Positions 1 through 8,102 of a stretch of 64,000 bases of DNA are shown piece after piece. A program made the translations under genes and the position numbers. The DNA is taken from the NCBI GenBank assembly GCA_050246995.1, contig JBFWVA010000011.1, positions 69,518 to 133,517 on the forward strand, in the 5' to 3' direction. The DNA comes from SHVO01 sp050246995. Lineage in GTDB: Bacteria; Pseudomonadota; Alphaproteobacteria; Rhodospirillales; Rhodospirillaceae. A model generated the notes under the pieces. It saw only the letters and a list, made by a program, of their open reading frames with translations. It ran no database searches and was not told where the DNA came from. Position 1 is the stretch's first letter; each line of letters opens with the position of its first letter.

Positions 1-360
1 GGCGCGCAGCACCGCGCGCGTTGCAGCCACGTCCTCTTCGAGCGAAGACATGCTTTTCTCGCCAGGGAGTGCGCCGAGCTTCTGGGCATCGATGCCGTCC
101 GCGTCCAGGCTCATCAAGAGTTTCATCAGCTCGGCGCGCTTCGCGGCGGATGTCCATTGCGCACGCCCATCCAATTCCTGGTAAATCGTGCGAAGCTCCT
201 CGCGCTCGCTCACAGTCTCTCCAGCGGCATCGATCACACTCCAGATCGACTGAGGCTGTCCGGAAGGACTTTGCGCCGCGAACGAAGCCGTCTGTGCCAA
301 CGAGAGTACGAGAACGAGACCTGCGGTCCGTCTCCCGGCTCGGCGCAAAAAAGCACTCAT
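1..360 (-). CDS. L,D-transpeptidase (YcbB-like), N-terminal part, cut by window edge
   Basis: The minus strand is open for 120 codons from an ATG at 358-360 to the window edge, so only the N-terminus is present. It starts with a signal peptide (charged MSAFLRRAGRRT, then a hydrophobic stretch ending SFAAQ). A helical segment follows, with IYQELDGRAQWTSAAKR and LMSLDADGIDAQKLG. This resembles the scaffold domain of YcbB-type murein L,D-transpeptidases, which make 3-3 peptidoglycan cross-links in the periplasm. The catalytic YkuD domain with its SHGC-type motif would lie outside the window, so the family call rests on the N-terminus only. It is divergent from the CBS-BON gene and shares with it an intergenic region carrying two FNR-type boxes. 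Confidence 0.55.
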   Translation of the reverse strand, partial: MSAFLRRAGRRTAGLVLVLSLAQTASFAAQSPSGQPQSIWSVIDAAGETVSEREELRTIYQELDGRAQWTSAAKRAELMKLLMSLDADGIDAQKLGALPGEKSMSSLEEDVAATRAVLRA

Positions 361-444
361 CAGCGCCATGGATATCCCTTTTTCTCATCGGGCGCTCATG
401 CGCACCGCTCTGCCTGGAGGGTAGGCAGGTGACGACGGCTTTCC

Positions 445-483
445 GTTGATTTCGGTCAACGATGAGCGTTGACCGAAATCAAC
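445..483. promoter_or_regulatory. Paired FNR/FixK-type boxes inside a perfect 17-bp inverted repeat
   Basis: The left arm 445-461 and right arm 467-483 are exact reverse complements separated by five bases. Each arm contains one box: TTGATTTCGGTCAA (446-459) and TTGACCGAAATCAA (469-482). Both fit the TTGAT-N4-ATCAA pattern of the FNR/FixK/Dnr family with one or two changes. The pair lies between divergent genes, 62 bases before the CBS-BON start and 85 bases before the transpeptidase start, so it could serve both. Which regulator binds is inference. Confidence 0.65.
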
Positions 484-544
484 GCTGCGGGCGGCCCACC
501 ATTTATCGTCATCGCCGTACAGTGGCGCTCATGGAGGCACGCGT

Positions 545-1270
545 ATGAAAGTCGGAGATGTAATGACCCAGGAGGTCATTTCGGTCGCGCCAGACACCAG
601 CATTGCCGACGCGGCTAAGCTCATGTTGAAGGAACGCGTCAGCGGCCTTCCTGTCATAACTTCAGCTGGCGTCCTTCTCGGGATCGTTACAGAAGGGGAC
701 TTCCTCCGGCGCACCGAGATCGGGACGGAGAGGCACCGCCCGCACTGGCTTGAGTTCATCCTAAGTCAGGGCAGGCTGGCGAACGAATACGTCCATAGTC
801 ATGCGCGCACCGTATTTGACGTCATGACCCGTGACGTGGTCGTTACGACCGAGGATATGCCGCTTGATGTGGCCGTCGAGATGATGGAGCGCAAGCACGT
901 CAAGCGTCTGCCCGTTGTCCGCGACGGAAAGGTTGTCGGCATCCTCGCGCGCGCCAATCTTCTTCACGCACTGGCGGCCGGCCCGCCGCGCGCCGCCGAG
1001 CACAACGACGATGAAGCGATCCGGCGCGCGCTGGAGCAGGAAATTGAAAGGCAGCCTTGGAACGCTCACCAGTTTCATTTTGTCGTAAAGGACGGCGCTA
1101 TCGATCTCTGGGGATTTATTACCAGCGAGCAACAGCGAACCGCTATTCGGGTCGCTGCTGAAAATATTCCAGGCGTGAAGCGGGTACGCGACCAGATGCT
1201 CTGGTTCGAGCCCTACACCGGCATGGTTGTGAGCGCCGTTCCCGACGACCGCCCGGATGGCCTGCGTTAA
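545..1270 (+). CDS. CBS-pair protein with C-terminal BON domain
   Basis: A 241-residue soluble protein. Two CBS motifs make up the first 150 residues: DVMTQEVISVAPDTSIADAA with SGLPV and GIVTEGDFL, then DVMTRDVVVTT with VKRLPVV and GILARANLL. CBS pairs bind adenine nucleotides and usually act as energy or redox sensors. A BON-like segment follows at about 160-230 (GAIDLWGFITSEQQR, NIPGVKRVRDQM). The ATG at 545 has GGAGG seven bases upstream. Two FNR-type boxes precede it, and a small cytochrome c gene follows after 48 bases, so the two may be co-transcribed. Its molecular target is unknown. Confidence 0.85.
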   Translation: MKVGDVMTQEVISVAPDTSIADAAKLMLKERVSGLPVITSAGVLLGIVTEGDFLRRTEIGTERHRPHWLEFILSQGRLANEYVHSHARTVFDVMTRDVVVTTEDMPLDVAVEMMERKHVKRLPVVRDGKVVGILARANLLHALAAGPPRAAEHNDDEAIRRALEQEIERQPWNAHQFHFVVKDGAIDLWGFITSEQQRTAIRVAAENIPGVKRVRDQMLWFEPYTGMVVSAVPDDRPDGLR

Positions 1271-1318
1271 ATCGGAAGGCGTGATGATGTGCTCCGCCGA
1301 ACATCCAAGGAGCGTTCT

Positions 1319-1684
1319 ATGAGACAGAGATCGCTATCCATGAAAACGGCGTTGATCGCCGTATTTGCCGTCGCTGCGGCGCCTTCTTATGCCAAGCCCG
1401 ACACGCCCGCAGCGGTAAACGCGACAGCCCAAATGGTTTGTGCGCGTTGCCATGAAGTCGGGACGGCGATAATACCGAACCGCAAGATCGGCGACGGAAC
1501 GCCTCCCGCTTTTGTCATGATCGCCCAGGATCCGAAAATGACGCCGGAAGCCCTACGCCGCTATATCCGCTTTCCACATGGCGCTATGGACAACGTGTTC
1601 ATTACGCAGCGCGAAACAGACGCGCTCGTGGCTTATATCCAAAGCTTGAAGCCTGCTCCCGACAAACGGCCGGACGCGCCCTAA
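1319..1684 (+). CDS. Small periplasmic c-type cytochrome
   Basis: A 121-residue exported monohaem cytochrome c. The start is the ATG at 1319, preceded by AAGGAG at good spacing; an in-frame upstream start at 1289 lacks a site. A signal peptide (MKTALIAVFAVAAAPSYA) is followed by CARCH at residues 41-45, which binds haem c covalently. The C-terminal part ends with the helix LVAYIQSLKPAPD. The sequence between resembles the cytochrome at 1780 and the cytochrome domain fused to the nuclease at 6547. The normal distal Met is not obvious (AMDNVF is the best candidate). It is probably a periplasmic electron carrier co-transcribed with the CBS-BON gene. Confidence 0.85.
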   Translation: MRQRSLSMKTALIAVFAVAAAPSYAKPDTPAAVNATAQMVCARCHEVGTAIIPNRKIGDGTPPAFVMIAQDPKMTPEALRRYIRFPHGAMDNVFITQRETDALVAYIQSLKPAPDKRPDAP

Positions 1685-1703
1685 GCAGCCCGTAGTCGTC
1701 GGA

Positions 1704-1717
1704 TTGATACGGGTCAA
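1704..1717. promoter_or_regulatory. FNR/FixK-type box upstream of a cytochrome c gene
   Basis: TTGATACGGGTCAA matches TTGAT-N4-ATCAA at nine of ten fixed positions. It ends 62 bases before the ATG at 1780, a usual distance for a class II activator site. Confidence 0.6.
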
Positions 1718-1779
1718 CGCGATGTAAGCCGGGACCGACGTAGGATTTTTGTGTCCACGCCACTGAACAGGTGAGTCCC

Positions 1780-2130
1780 ATGAAGATGCTGACCCGCGCA
1801 CTCGTGGCGCTTTATCTTTGCGCCGGCGTACCTGCCTTAGCGGACACCGACCTCGGGCCGGGCGATGTGGGAGCGGGGCGCGTCTATGCGCAGCAATCCT
1901 GTAGCGATTGCCACAACATCGCCAGTCGGCGCAGCCCATTGCTCTCGATCCTCAGTGCGCCGGACTTTTACCTCGTCGCGAATGCGAAAACGACGACCCT
2001 CATGGGTCTGAATGTTTTCTTGTCGTCGCCCCATCGCAAAATGCCGAATTTCATCATCTCCGATGAAGATCGGCGCAATGTGGTCGCTTACATCATGAGC
2101 TTGCGCGCGCCGCCGAAGGTGCGGCCTTGA
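1780..2130 (+). CDS. Small periplasmic c-type cytochrome
   Basis: A 116-residue exported cytochrome c. The ATG at 1780 has AGGTGA just upstream; a GTG at 1771 is in frame but less likely. The signal peptide ends near PALA. CSDCH lies at residues 41-45, followed by APDFYLVANAKTTTLMGL, then HRKMPNF as the likely distal Met region, and VVAYIMSLRA at the end. The latter half aligns closely with the cytochrome domain fused to the S1/P1 nuclease at 6547-7713, which suggests duplication within this locus. It has its own FNR-type box upstream and converges on the ABC ATPase gene. Confidence 0.87.
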   Translation: MKMLTRALVALYLCAGVPALADTDLGPGDVGAGRVYAQQSCSDCHNIASRRSPLLSILSAPDFYLVANAKTTTLMGLNVFLSSPHRKMPNFIISDEDRRNVVAYIMSLRAPPKVRP

Positions 2131-2163
2131 TCGGCAATGCCGCGACTTCCGGCGCGCATCGCT

Positions 2164-2850
2164 TTACTCTGGTACAATGAGGCCGTCGAGTAGACCGATG
2201 CGCCGTGAACATTGCCCCGCCACATGCTCGTCGTGGGTCGAGATGATGAAGCTTGTCCCGGTCGTCTGATTGATACTGTGGATGAGCGCAATCACCTGGT
2301 CTGCCGTCTTACGGTCCAAATTACCGGTCGGTTCATCCGCGAGAACGAGCGCCGGCTGGTTGATCAAAGCGCGCGCCACCGCCACGCGTTGGCGCTGTCC
2401 ACCCGACATAGCCGCGGGACGATAGTCCCGGCGGTCCGACAAGCCGACCGCATCCAAAAGTTCTGAAGCGCGTCCGCGCATCGCGGATGTTTCACGGCCC
2501 GCCGCGGCAGCGGCCGGCATCATGACGTTCTCCACGGCTGAAAGATCGGGCAAAAGATGATGGAACTGGAAAATGAAGCCGATATGGCGGCTGCGAAACC
2601 CGGTACGTTCGGCATCGTCGGCATGCATGAGGTCGACGCCCAGCATTTCATGAAATCCGCCGCTCGCGCGCATCAGGGTGCCGAGGATCGTCAGCAGCGT
2701 GCTTTTACCGGATCCGGATGGGCCCAGCAGAGCAACCATTTCGGCGCGCCGGATGGTGAGGTCGATACCCTTCAAGACCTGCGTCCCGGTTTCCTCGTCT
2801 CCAAAGCTCTTGGTGAGACCGCGCACGGAAGCGATCATGTCCGTCGTCAT
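2164..2850 (-). CDS. ABC exporter ATPase (MacB/LolD/DevA type)
   Basis: A 228-residue nucleotide-binding subunit. Walker A GPSGSGKST, Q-loop FQFHHLLPDLS, signature SGGQRQRVAVARAL, Walker B LVLADEPTGNLD and the switch His (ISTHDEHV) are all present. The FQFHHLLP Q-loop and the small size place it in the LolD/MacB ATPase group, which powers extrusion from the periplasm or membrane rather than transport through a pore. Its ATG overlaps the permease stop (ATGA), showing translational coupling. It is the last gene of a hlyD-permease-ATPase operon, the same order as devBCA of cyanobacteria. Confidence 0.93.
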   Translation of the reverse strand: MTTDMIASVRGLTKSFGDEETGTQVLKGIDLTIRRAEMVALLGPSGSGKSTLLTILGTLMRASGGFHEMLGVDLMHADDAERTGFRSRHIGFIFQFHHLLPDLSAVENVMMPAAAAAGRETSAMRGRASELLDAVGLSDRRDYRPAAMSGGQRQRVAVARALINQPALVLADEPTGNLDRKTADQVIALIHSINQTTGTSFIISTHDEHVAGQCSRRIGLLDGLIVPE

Positions 2851-4052
2851 GAGCCAATCACCTCGACGGGATCGATCCGCGCGGCGCGGAGTGCGGGCTG
2901 GATTGAAGCCAATGCCCCAGCCAAGGTTGTCAGGATGATCGCGAGCAGGAAAGCGCCCTGATCAGAGTCGATGGGGAGCCCGCCGCGCGCGACTTCCGTG
3001 ACCGGCGGCAGCGGCGATATCGCAAGCCACGTTATACTGGCGCCCAGCAGAGCGCCGATCAATCCGATGAGCGTGCCCTCAAGCACGAAGACCGAAACGA
3101 CAAAACCTTTGCCCGCGCCCATGGCGCGCATGATCCCGATTTCGGATTGCCGGCGGATGACGGCCAACGACATCGCGCTCGCGATGCCAACAATTATGGT
3201 CACGATCGCAAAAATCTTGATGATGGTCCCGGTGCGGCCTTGCGCATCCAAGCCTTCAAACAATTGCGTGTTTTCTTCCGTCCAGGCGGTGGCTTTCAGC
3301 GCTGTCGTGCTGCGCAATTGCGCGGCGACGCGTGCCGCATCCGTGGCGGGTTGCACCTTGATTTCAATGCGTGAAATTCCGGTCGGAAGATCGAAAAGCG
3401 CCCGCGCGGTCGCAAAGTTCATATAGACGGCCTGCCGGTCGGCGCTGGCGACGCCTAACGTGAAGATGCCGCCAATGCGAAGGTTGCGCGCCCGACCCCG
3501 GTCCGACGTAAGATGCACGGTCTGACCCACTCGCAGACCCAAATCTTTCGCAAGACGGCTGCCGATCAAAAGCCCATCGGTCAGCAGATCGCCGCTTCCT
3601 TCCACGATCGCCGCTTCTATGTTCGCGATGCCGGAAAGTTTCCCGGGCGTTACGCCAATGACACCGACCGACGCAACGGCCTGCCCGCGTTCTAAAAAGG
3701 CCGCGCCGCGGATTTGCGGCGAGACGAAGGTGACGCCCGGGGTTTGTTCGGCCATCGAGACCGCGGATTGCCAGACCGAAATCTGATTTCTGCGGCTCAG
3801 GTCTTTTTGCAGCACAGCGAGCACCGCCGGGCTTGAAAAGAGAGTGGTTGGATCGCGATCGGGCTGCTCCAAAACGACATGCGGAATGCTACCCACGGTA
3901 CGAAGGGTCAAGAGGGTGGCAAGGCCGCCGATGAGTGCGCTCATGAAAATGAACACACTCACGCCGAGCGCGACACCCGACATCAGCAGCACGGTCTGTG
4001 CGGGGTGGCTGAAAAGATGACGAAATGCCAACTTGAAAGCGTAGGCGTTCAT
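2847..4052 (-). CDS. ABC exporter permease (FtsX/MacB/DevC type)
   Basis: A 401-residue inner-membrane permease with an N-terminal helix (MSGVALGVSVFIFMSALIG), a periplasmic domain of roughly 220 residues, and three C-terminal helices (IFAIVTIIVGIASAMSLAVI, EGTLIGLIGALLGASIT, LLAIILTTLAGALASI). The last are followed by PALRAARIDPVEVI, typical of FtsX-family permeases. The start is the ATG at 4052, one base after the adaptor gene stops; an in-frame start at 4142 would run back into that gene. It is a half-size type VII ABC component partnered with the ATPase at 2164 and the adaptor at 4054. Confidence 0.9.
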   Translation of the reverse strand: MNAYAFKLAFRHLFSHPAQTVLLMSGVALGVSVFIFMSALIGGLATLLTLRTVGSIPHVVLEQPDRDPTTLFSSPAVLAVLQKDLSRRNQISVWQSAVSMAEQTPGVTFVSPQIRGAAFLERGQAVASVGVIGVTPGKLSGIANIEAAIVEGSGDLLTDGLLIGSRLAKDLGLRVGQTVHLTSDRGRARNLRIGGIFTLGVASADRQAVYMNFATARALFDLPTGISRIEIKVQPATDAARVAAQLRSTTALKATAWTEENTQLFEGLDAQGRTGTIIKIFAIVTIIVGIASAMSLAVIRRQSEIGIMRAMGAGKGFVVSVFVLEGTLIGLIGALLGASITWLAISPLPPVTEVARGGLPIDSDQGAFLLAIILTTLAGALASIQPALRAARIDPVEVIGS

Positions 4053-4053
4053 A

Positions 4054-5121
4054 TCAATTGCTAATCCGCACCTTTTCGCCGGGCTTGGCGGCGGTGGGAC
4101 TGAGGAGGACATGTTCTCCCGCCTCGAGGCCGTGCGTGACAATCACGTCCTCGGCCGGCCAGTCGACAATTGTGACAACGCGGTCGCGGACAATGCCGTC
4201 CGGGCCTGCGATCAGCACAGACATCTTGCCGCCGGCCTGCCGAATTGCCCGGCGGGGGATCTTGACGGCGTTTGTCCGCCGCTCGATTACGATGTTGATG
4301 GTTACGGTCAGGCCTGCAGGGCGATCGGTCAATGCGCCATCGAGCGCGAAGCGGACATCGCGGGCGCCTGTGCCCGGATCAACGCGGGGCTCAATATGAA
4401 GGACGGTGGCCCGTACCGTATCGGACTGCCCCGGGACGCTGACCAAAGCCTCCATGCCGGGGTGGATTTCCGCCGCGTAGATTTCATCGACTTCAGCGAC
4501 GATCTCGGGCGTGGAGAGATCGGCGAGGCGGTAGATGACATTCTCGGGGCTGACGTTTTGACCCGGATCGACGGGCCGCTCCAGAATGACGCCGGTAAAC
4601 GGCGCGCGTAATACGCGGCGCTCGCGTAATTCGGTTGCTTGCGTGACCGCCGCCATGCGGCGCTTGAGCTCCCGCTCGCCTTCCACGACGGCGAGGCGCC
4701 GTTGTTCGACGTCTTTCACGGTCGCGAATTCACCCAGCGCCTCATAACGGGTGAGATCGCGCTGCGCTTGCGCGAGTATAGCTTGCTGGGACTGCACCGC
4801 GGCTTGTGCCACCGCGATCGCGGCCGCTTCCGGCCCATCGTCGATCCTGGCGAGCACATCGCCCAGGTTCACGCGGTGGCCGACATCGAAGGGCAACTCC
4901 ACCAACGCTCCGCCTGCCGGCGGACGTATGTCGACCTGGAGGCGCGGACGTATACGGCCGTTTACGGCCAGGATCCTTTCCGCGGGTCCAATTGTGGATG
5001 TGTAGGACGCGACGTCCTTGGCGGGTGAGCTGAAGGTGAGGTACAGGCCAAATCCTGCGCCCGCCAGCGCGATGGCCAGCACCAGGCTGCCGCCCGCGCT
5101 CTTCGGGATCGACAAGCTCAT
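4054..5121 (-). CDS. HlyD/MacA-like periplasmic adaptor of the ABC exporter
   Basis: A 355-residue membrane-fusion protein. An N-terminal membrane anchor (LVLAIALAGAGFGLYLTFSS) is followed by a lipoyl/barrel-sandwich half (LPFDVGHRVNLGDVLARID), a helical hairpin of about 75 residues rich in Ala, Gln and Glu, and the second lipoyl half (VLRAPFTGVILERPVDPGQ). The beta-barrel and membrane-proximal domain end with GLEAGEHVLLSPTAAKPGEK. It would link the ABC permease to an outer-membrane channel. No TolC-type gene is nearby, so an outer-membrane partner elsewhere is inferred. It is the first gene of the operon. The substrate is unknown. Confidence 0.9.
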   Translation of the reverse strand: MSLSIPKSAGGSLVLAIALAGAGFGLYLTFSSPAKDVASYTSTIGPAERILAVNGRIRPRLQVDIRPPAGGALVELPFDVGHRVNLGDVLARIDDGPEAAAIAVAQAAVQSQQAILAQAQRDLTRYEALGEFATVKDVEQRRLAVVEGERELKRRMAAVTQATELRERRVLRAPFTGVILERPVDPGQNVSPENVIYRLADLSTPEIVAEVDEIYAAEIHPGMEALVSVPGQSDTVRATVLHIEPRVDPGTGARDVRFALDGALTDRPAGLTVTINIVIERRTNAVKIPRRAIRQAGGKMSVLIAGPDGIVRDRVVTIVDWPAEDVIVTHGLEAGEHVLLSPTAAKPGEKVRISN

Positions 5122-5543
5122 TGCGCGGCCTCGCGGTTTAGCCGCGGCGCGTAAGCACGGGACGGCGCAGCTCTCAGACTTCGTGTGGGGAAACGGGGCA
5201 TTTTGATACTGCGTTCACGACATCTCATTCGAAAGCCATCTTTTCACCGCCGGAAAATAGCACTCAGAATACCCTCCCGCGCAAGCGACGCGCGTTGCTA
5301 ATGACGCTGACTAGGGAGGGCCTTCGCGGTCGTGGCGATGATCGGCGAGAGCATCACGTTACACGCCGGATAGAGAGCCCCGCCGCGACCGGTAAGCCGG
5401 CGCCATCGTACCCTGCCGGGGTATCCCTCGCACCTCGTATAATGTGTGGCTTAGCGCCGGGAATTGGTGTCTGGGGAGGCGGGAGCTTTCAGGCATTGAT
5501 CGCGGTCAGGGTGCGCGGTCAGGAACACTTTTACGATGGGCCT
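5122..5543. other. Divergent intergenic region with one weak FNR-like site
   Basis: These 422 bases separate the hlyD-type gene from the yihY gene. Reading frames here are compositionally unconvincing. TTGATCGCGGTCAG at 5496-5509 is one base short of the symmetric FNR-like pattern seen elsewhere and ends 34 bases before the yihY start. I see nothing else in it. Confidence 0.4.
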
Positions 5544-6440
5544 ATGACACGCTCTGCGACATCCAGCTGGTGGCGCTCCTCGCCGCTTGATACGCGGCGC
5601 GCCGCGGCCGTCCTCAAGAACCCCCCAGCCTTTGCGCTGCGGGTCCTTCGCGAATTTCGCAGGAACCAGGGCCTCCTGCTGGCGGGGGCGGTTGCCTACT
5701 ACGCGATGTTGTCGCTCATTCCGCTTCTGATCCTGACGCTGATGCTGTTGTCACACGTCTTTGCCGAGGAACGGGTGCTTTCCATGCTCAGCGCCTATCT
5801 TGAGTTCGTCGTGCCGGGTCAGTCACGCGCTCTCGTCGAGGGCTTGCGGGCGTTTCTCGAGCACCGCGCCGCGGTCAGCGGCGTTCTGTTGATCAGTATG
5901 CTGTTCTTTAGTTCACTTGCGTTTACCGCGCTCGAGAATGCGATGTCGGTGATTTTCTTTCACCGCGTTCGCATCAAACGCCGTCACTTTCTGATCTCGG
6001 CGGTCTTGCCATATCTTTTCATACTCTTTCTGACCACGGGCCTCATCGTGGTGACCGTTGCATCCGGCCTGTTGCAAGCTGTCGGTACACGGAACGTGAC
6101 TCTTCTCGGCGTCGCTCATTCCTTGGATATTATCTCACGCACCACCCTATATGGGCTTGGGGTGATCGGAGAGGTTCTCCTGCTTTCGGCCATTTACCTC
6201 GTGATGCCGGTGGGGCGCTTATCCTTGCGCCACGCTCTGATCGGAGGCGCGGTCGCCGCCGCGCTGTGGGAAATCACGCGGCACGGCCTCGGCTGGTATT
6301 ACACGACCGTATCGCAAATCCAGCTTGTCTACGGCACGTTCGCGACCTCGGTGGGCGTGCTCCTCAGTGCGGAATTGGGGGCGCTTGTCTTGCTCGCGGG
6401 CGCCCAGGTCATCGCCGAATACGAGCGCATGGATGTTTGA
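5544..6440 (+). CDS. YihY/UPF0761 (BrkB-like) membrane protein
   Basis: A 298-residue inner-membrane protein with about six helices. It carries the family's N-terminal signature NQGLLLAGAVAYYAMLSLIP and the C-terminal YGTFATSVGVLLSAELGALV followed by the acidic AEYERMDV tail. The start is taken at the ATG 5544; an upstream in-frame start at 5295 adds 83 residues of unstructured sequence that the family lacks. Family members were once mislabelled ribonuclease BN and have no settled function. A second paralogue is at 61209-62072. Confidence 0.88.
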   Translation: MTRSATSSWWRSSPLDTRRAAAVLKNPPAFALRVLREFRRNQGLLLAGAVAYYAMLSLIPLLILTLMLLSHVFAEERVLSMLSAYLEFVVPGQSRALVEGLRAFLEHRAAVSGVLLISMLFFSSLAFTALENAMSVIFFHRVRIKRRHFLISAVLPYLFILFLTTGLIVVTVASGLLQAVGTRNVTLLGVAHSLDIISRTTLYGLGVIGEVLLLSAIYLVMPVGRLSLRHALIGGAVAAALWEITRHGLGWYYTTVSQIQLVYGTFATSVGVLLSAELGALVLLAGAQVIAEYERMDV

Positions 6441-6473
6441 GATGGAGGCTGATCCCTTTTGTTGAAGGCGTGC

Positions 6474-6487
6474 TTGACCGAAATCAA
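6474..6487. promoter_or_regulatory. FNR/FixK-type box upstream of the nuclease-cytochrome gene
   Basis: TTGACCGAAATCAA is identical in all 14 bases to the box at 469-482. It ends 59 bases before the ATG of the S1/P1 nuclease-cytochrome fusion gene, so that gene and the cytochrome and hydrolase genes behind it may belong to the same regulon as the CBS-BON gene. Confidence 0.62.
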
Positions 6488-6546
6488 CGCGCGGGTGGGG
6501 GCGTTTTCCTAAGGTTCTGGAACACTCCGGCAGTAAAGGAATCTCC

Positions 6547-7713
6547 ATGCGCAATGCCGCACTATTCCTATCAGCCATCCTCGCCTTTGGCGCCGTTCAG
6601 CCAGCATCGGCCTTCGACGACCGCGGGCACGAAATCATCGCAACCGTCGCCGCCCACTATCTGACCCCTGCGGTTCGCAAGCAGGTGGACGCGATGTTGA
6701 AAGCGGACACCGACGCCTTGACGCCGCACGATATTGCGGGCGCCGCAACATGGGCCGACCATTATCGCGACAATGCGACGGTGCAGCATTACACCGATAC
6801 CGCCAATTGGCATTTCGTCTCGATTTACGCCAATCGCCCGAGCATCCCCGAAGCCTGCTTCGGCCATACCGGTTTGCCGGTGGGCGCGCCCGCCTCCCGG
6901 GGGCCTGCGAACGCATGCATCATCGATAAGATTGATCAGTTCCGCGCCGAGCTCGGGGACAAGACAACGGCGCCGGCGGAGCGCCTGATTGCATTGAAGT
7001 ATCTCTTGCATCTCGTCGGCGATATCCATGCGCCCTTGCACGCCGCCGATATGCACAACCAGAATGGCAAAGTGATCCAAGTCGTCGCCGGCGATGGCAG
7101 CATCACACCCGGTTCGCTGTTCGGATACTGGGAAACGGCGCTGGTCCGCCGCCTCGGCCATCGCGACGAAGCCGCACAAGCTCTCATCGACAAAATCACG
7201 CCTGCCCAGGTCGCGCTCTGGAGCGGGCAAGTGACCCACATCTGGGCCCTGGAAACACATCAGATCGGGACGGATTACGCCTACGGAACGATGCTCTCGC
7301 GATTCGAGGACGGTCGTTTCGTGATTGAGCCTGCGGAGTTGGAGCGCGGGCAGAACCTCCTCGCAACACAGATGAGCAAGGCCGGCGTTCGTCTGGCCGC
7401 CCTCTTGAATGAAACTCTTGGAGGGAAGGGCGCGGCTCCAGCGTCCCAGCGCATGGCGGCGGCGGATCCGGCCTCCGGCCATGCCATCGCCGCTGCGATG
7501 TGTGCGGTCTGCCACATGGTCGATAGGCGCGGAACGGAGGGCCCGAGTTTTACGACGGCGCCTGACTTTGTCGCCATCGCCAATACCGGCCGTATGTCGC
7601 AAACGGTTCTGCACTCCTTCCTCACCGGCACTCATCCGACGATGCCGCGCCTCAAGCTCTCGGATGATCAGCTCCGCCAAGTGAGCACCTACATCATGAG
7701 TCTGAAGGACTAG
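6547..7713 (+). CDS. S1/P1-type nuclease fused to a C-terminal cytochrome c domain
   Basis: A 388-residue exported protein. A signal peptide ends near PASA, so the mature N-terminus would be FDDRGHEIIA, matching the S1/P1 start W-G-x-x-G-H with Phe in place of Trp. Further S1/P1 landmarks follow: ATWADHYRD, TANWHFVSI and LLHLVGDIHAPLHAADMHN, which carry the His and Asp zinc ligands. The later LFGYWETALV differs from the usual LHSxWD, so one zinc site may be altered. After a linker, CAVCH at residues 319-323 begins a cytochrome c domain ending HPTMPRLKLSDDQ and YIMSLKD. This domain aligns with the free cytochrome at 1780. AAGGA precedes the ATG. The role of a haem domain on a nuclease is unknown. 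Confidence 0.88.
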   Translation: MRNAALFLSAILAFGAVQPASAFDDRGHEIIATVAAHYLTPAVRKQVDAMLKADTDALTPHDIAGAATWADHYRDNATVQHYTDTANWHFVSIYANRPSIPEACFGHTGLPVGAPASRGPANACIIDKIDQFRAELGDKTTAPAERLIALKYLLHLVGDIHAPLHAADMHNQNGKVIQVVAGDGSITPGSLFGYWETALVRRLGHRDEAAQALIDKITPAQVALWSGQVTHIWALETHQIGTDYAYGTMLSRFEDGRFVIEPAELERGQNLLATQMSKAGVRLAALLNETLGGKGAAPASQRMAAADPASGHAIAAAMCAVCHMVDRRGTEGPSFTTAPDFVAIANTGRMSQTVLHSFLTGTHPTMPRLKLSDDQLRQVSTYIMSLKD

Positions 7714-7722
7714 AGGTCTGTC

Positions 7723-8082
7723 ATGCCCGCACGCCGTCTTCTTGCGGCCTTGGTTCTGGTGACACTCACGGGGTGTGTGGAAACCGCCATGCCGCAGAAC
7801 CCGGGTATGATCGAAGAGGGGCGCGCCTTTGCCCGCGATCGGTGCGCGCACTGCCACGGCATTGGCCGCGTCGATGATAGCCCCTCGGAACAAGCTCCGC
7901 CTTTCCGGCGCTTGCATGAACGCTATCCCGTCGCGCAGTTGGCGGAGGCGTTCGCCGAGGGAATCGTGGTGGGTCATGCGGACATGCCGCCCTTCGAACT
8001 TACGCCCCGCGAGATATCGGCGCTGATCGCTTATCTCGGGAGCCTCGAAGACGCCGAAAGTCCAGGCCGGCCACGGTATTAA
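7723..8082 (+). CDS. Lipoprotein c-type cytochrome
   Basis: A 119-residue monohaem cytochrome. The N-terminus (MPARRLLAALVLVTLTGCVE) ends in the lipobox LTGC, so it is probably anchored to a membrane by lipid. CAHCH is at residues 41-45 and ADMPPFELTPREISALIAYLGSL carries the likely distal Met. The ATG at 7723 has AGAGG six bases upstream and follows the nuclease-cytochrome gene by nine bases, so the two are surely co-transcribed. It could pass electrons to or from the fused cytochrome domain; that is inference from position only. Confidence 0.85.
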   Translation: MPARRLLAALVLVTLTGCVETAMPQNPGMIEEGRAFARDRCAHCHGIGRVDDSPSEQAPPFRRLHERYPVAQLAEAFAEGIVVGHADMPPFELTPREISALIAYLGSLEDAESPGRPRY

Positions 8083-8102
8083 GTGTCGGGAGCGGGCCTG
8101 TC

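Noticed and set aside
6571..7977. 468-codon open frame antisense to the nuclease-cytochrome gene
   Set aside because: The sense strand has signal peptide, zinc motifs and a CxxCH site; the antisense product has none.
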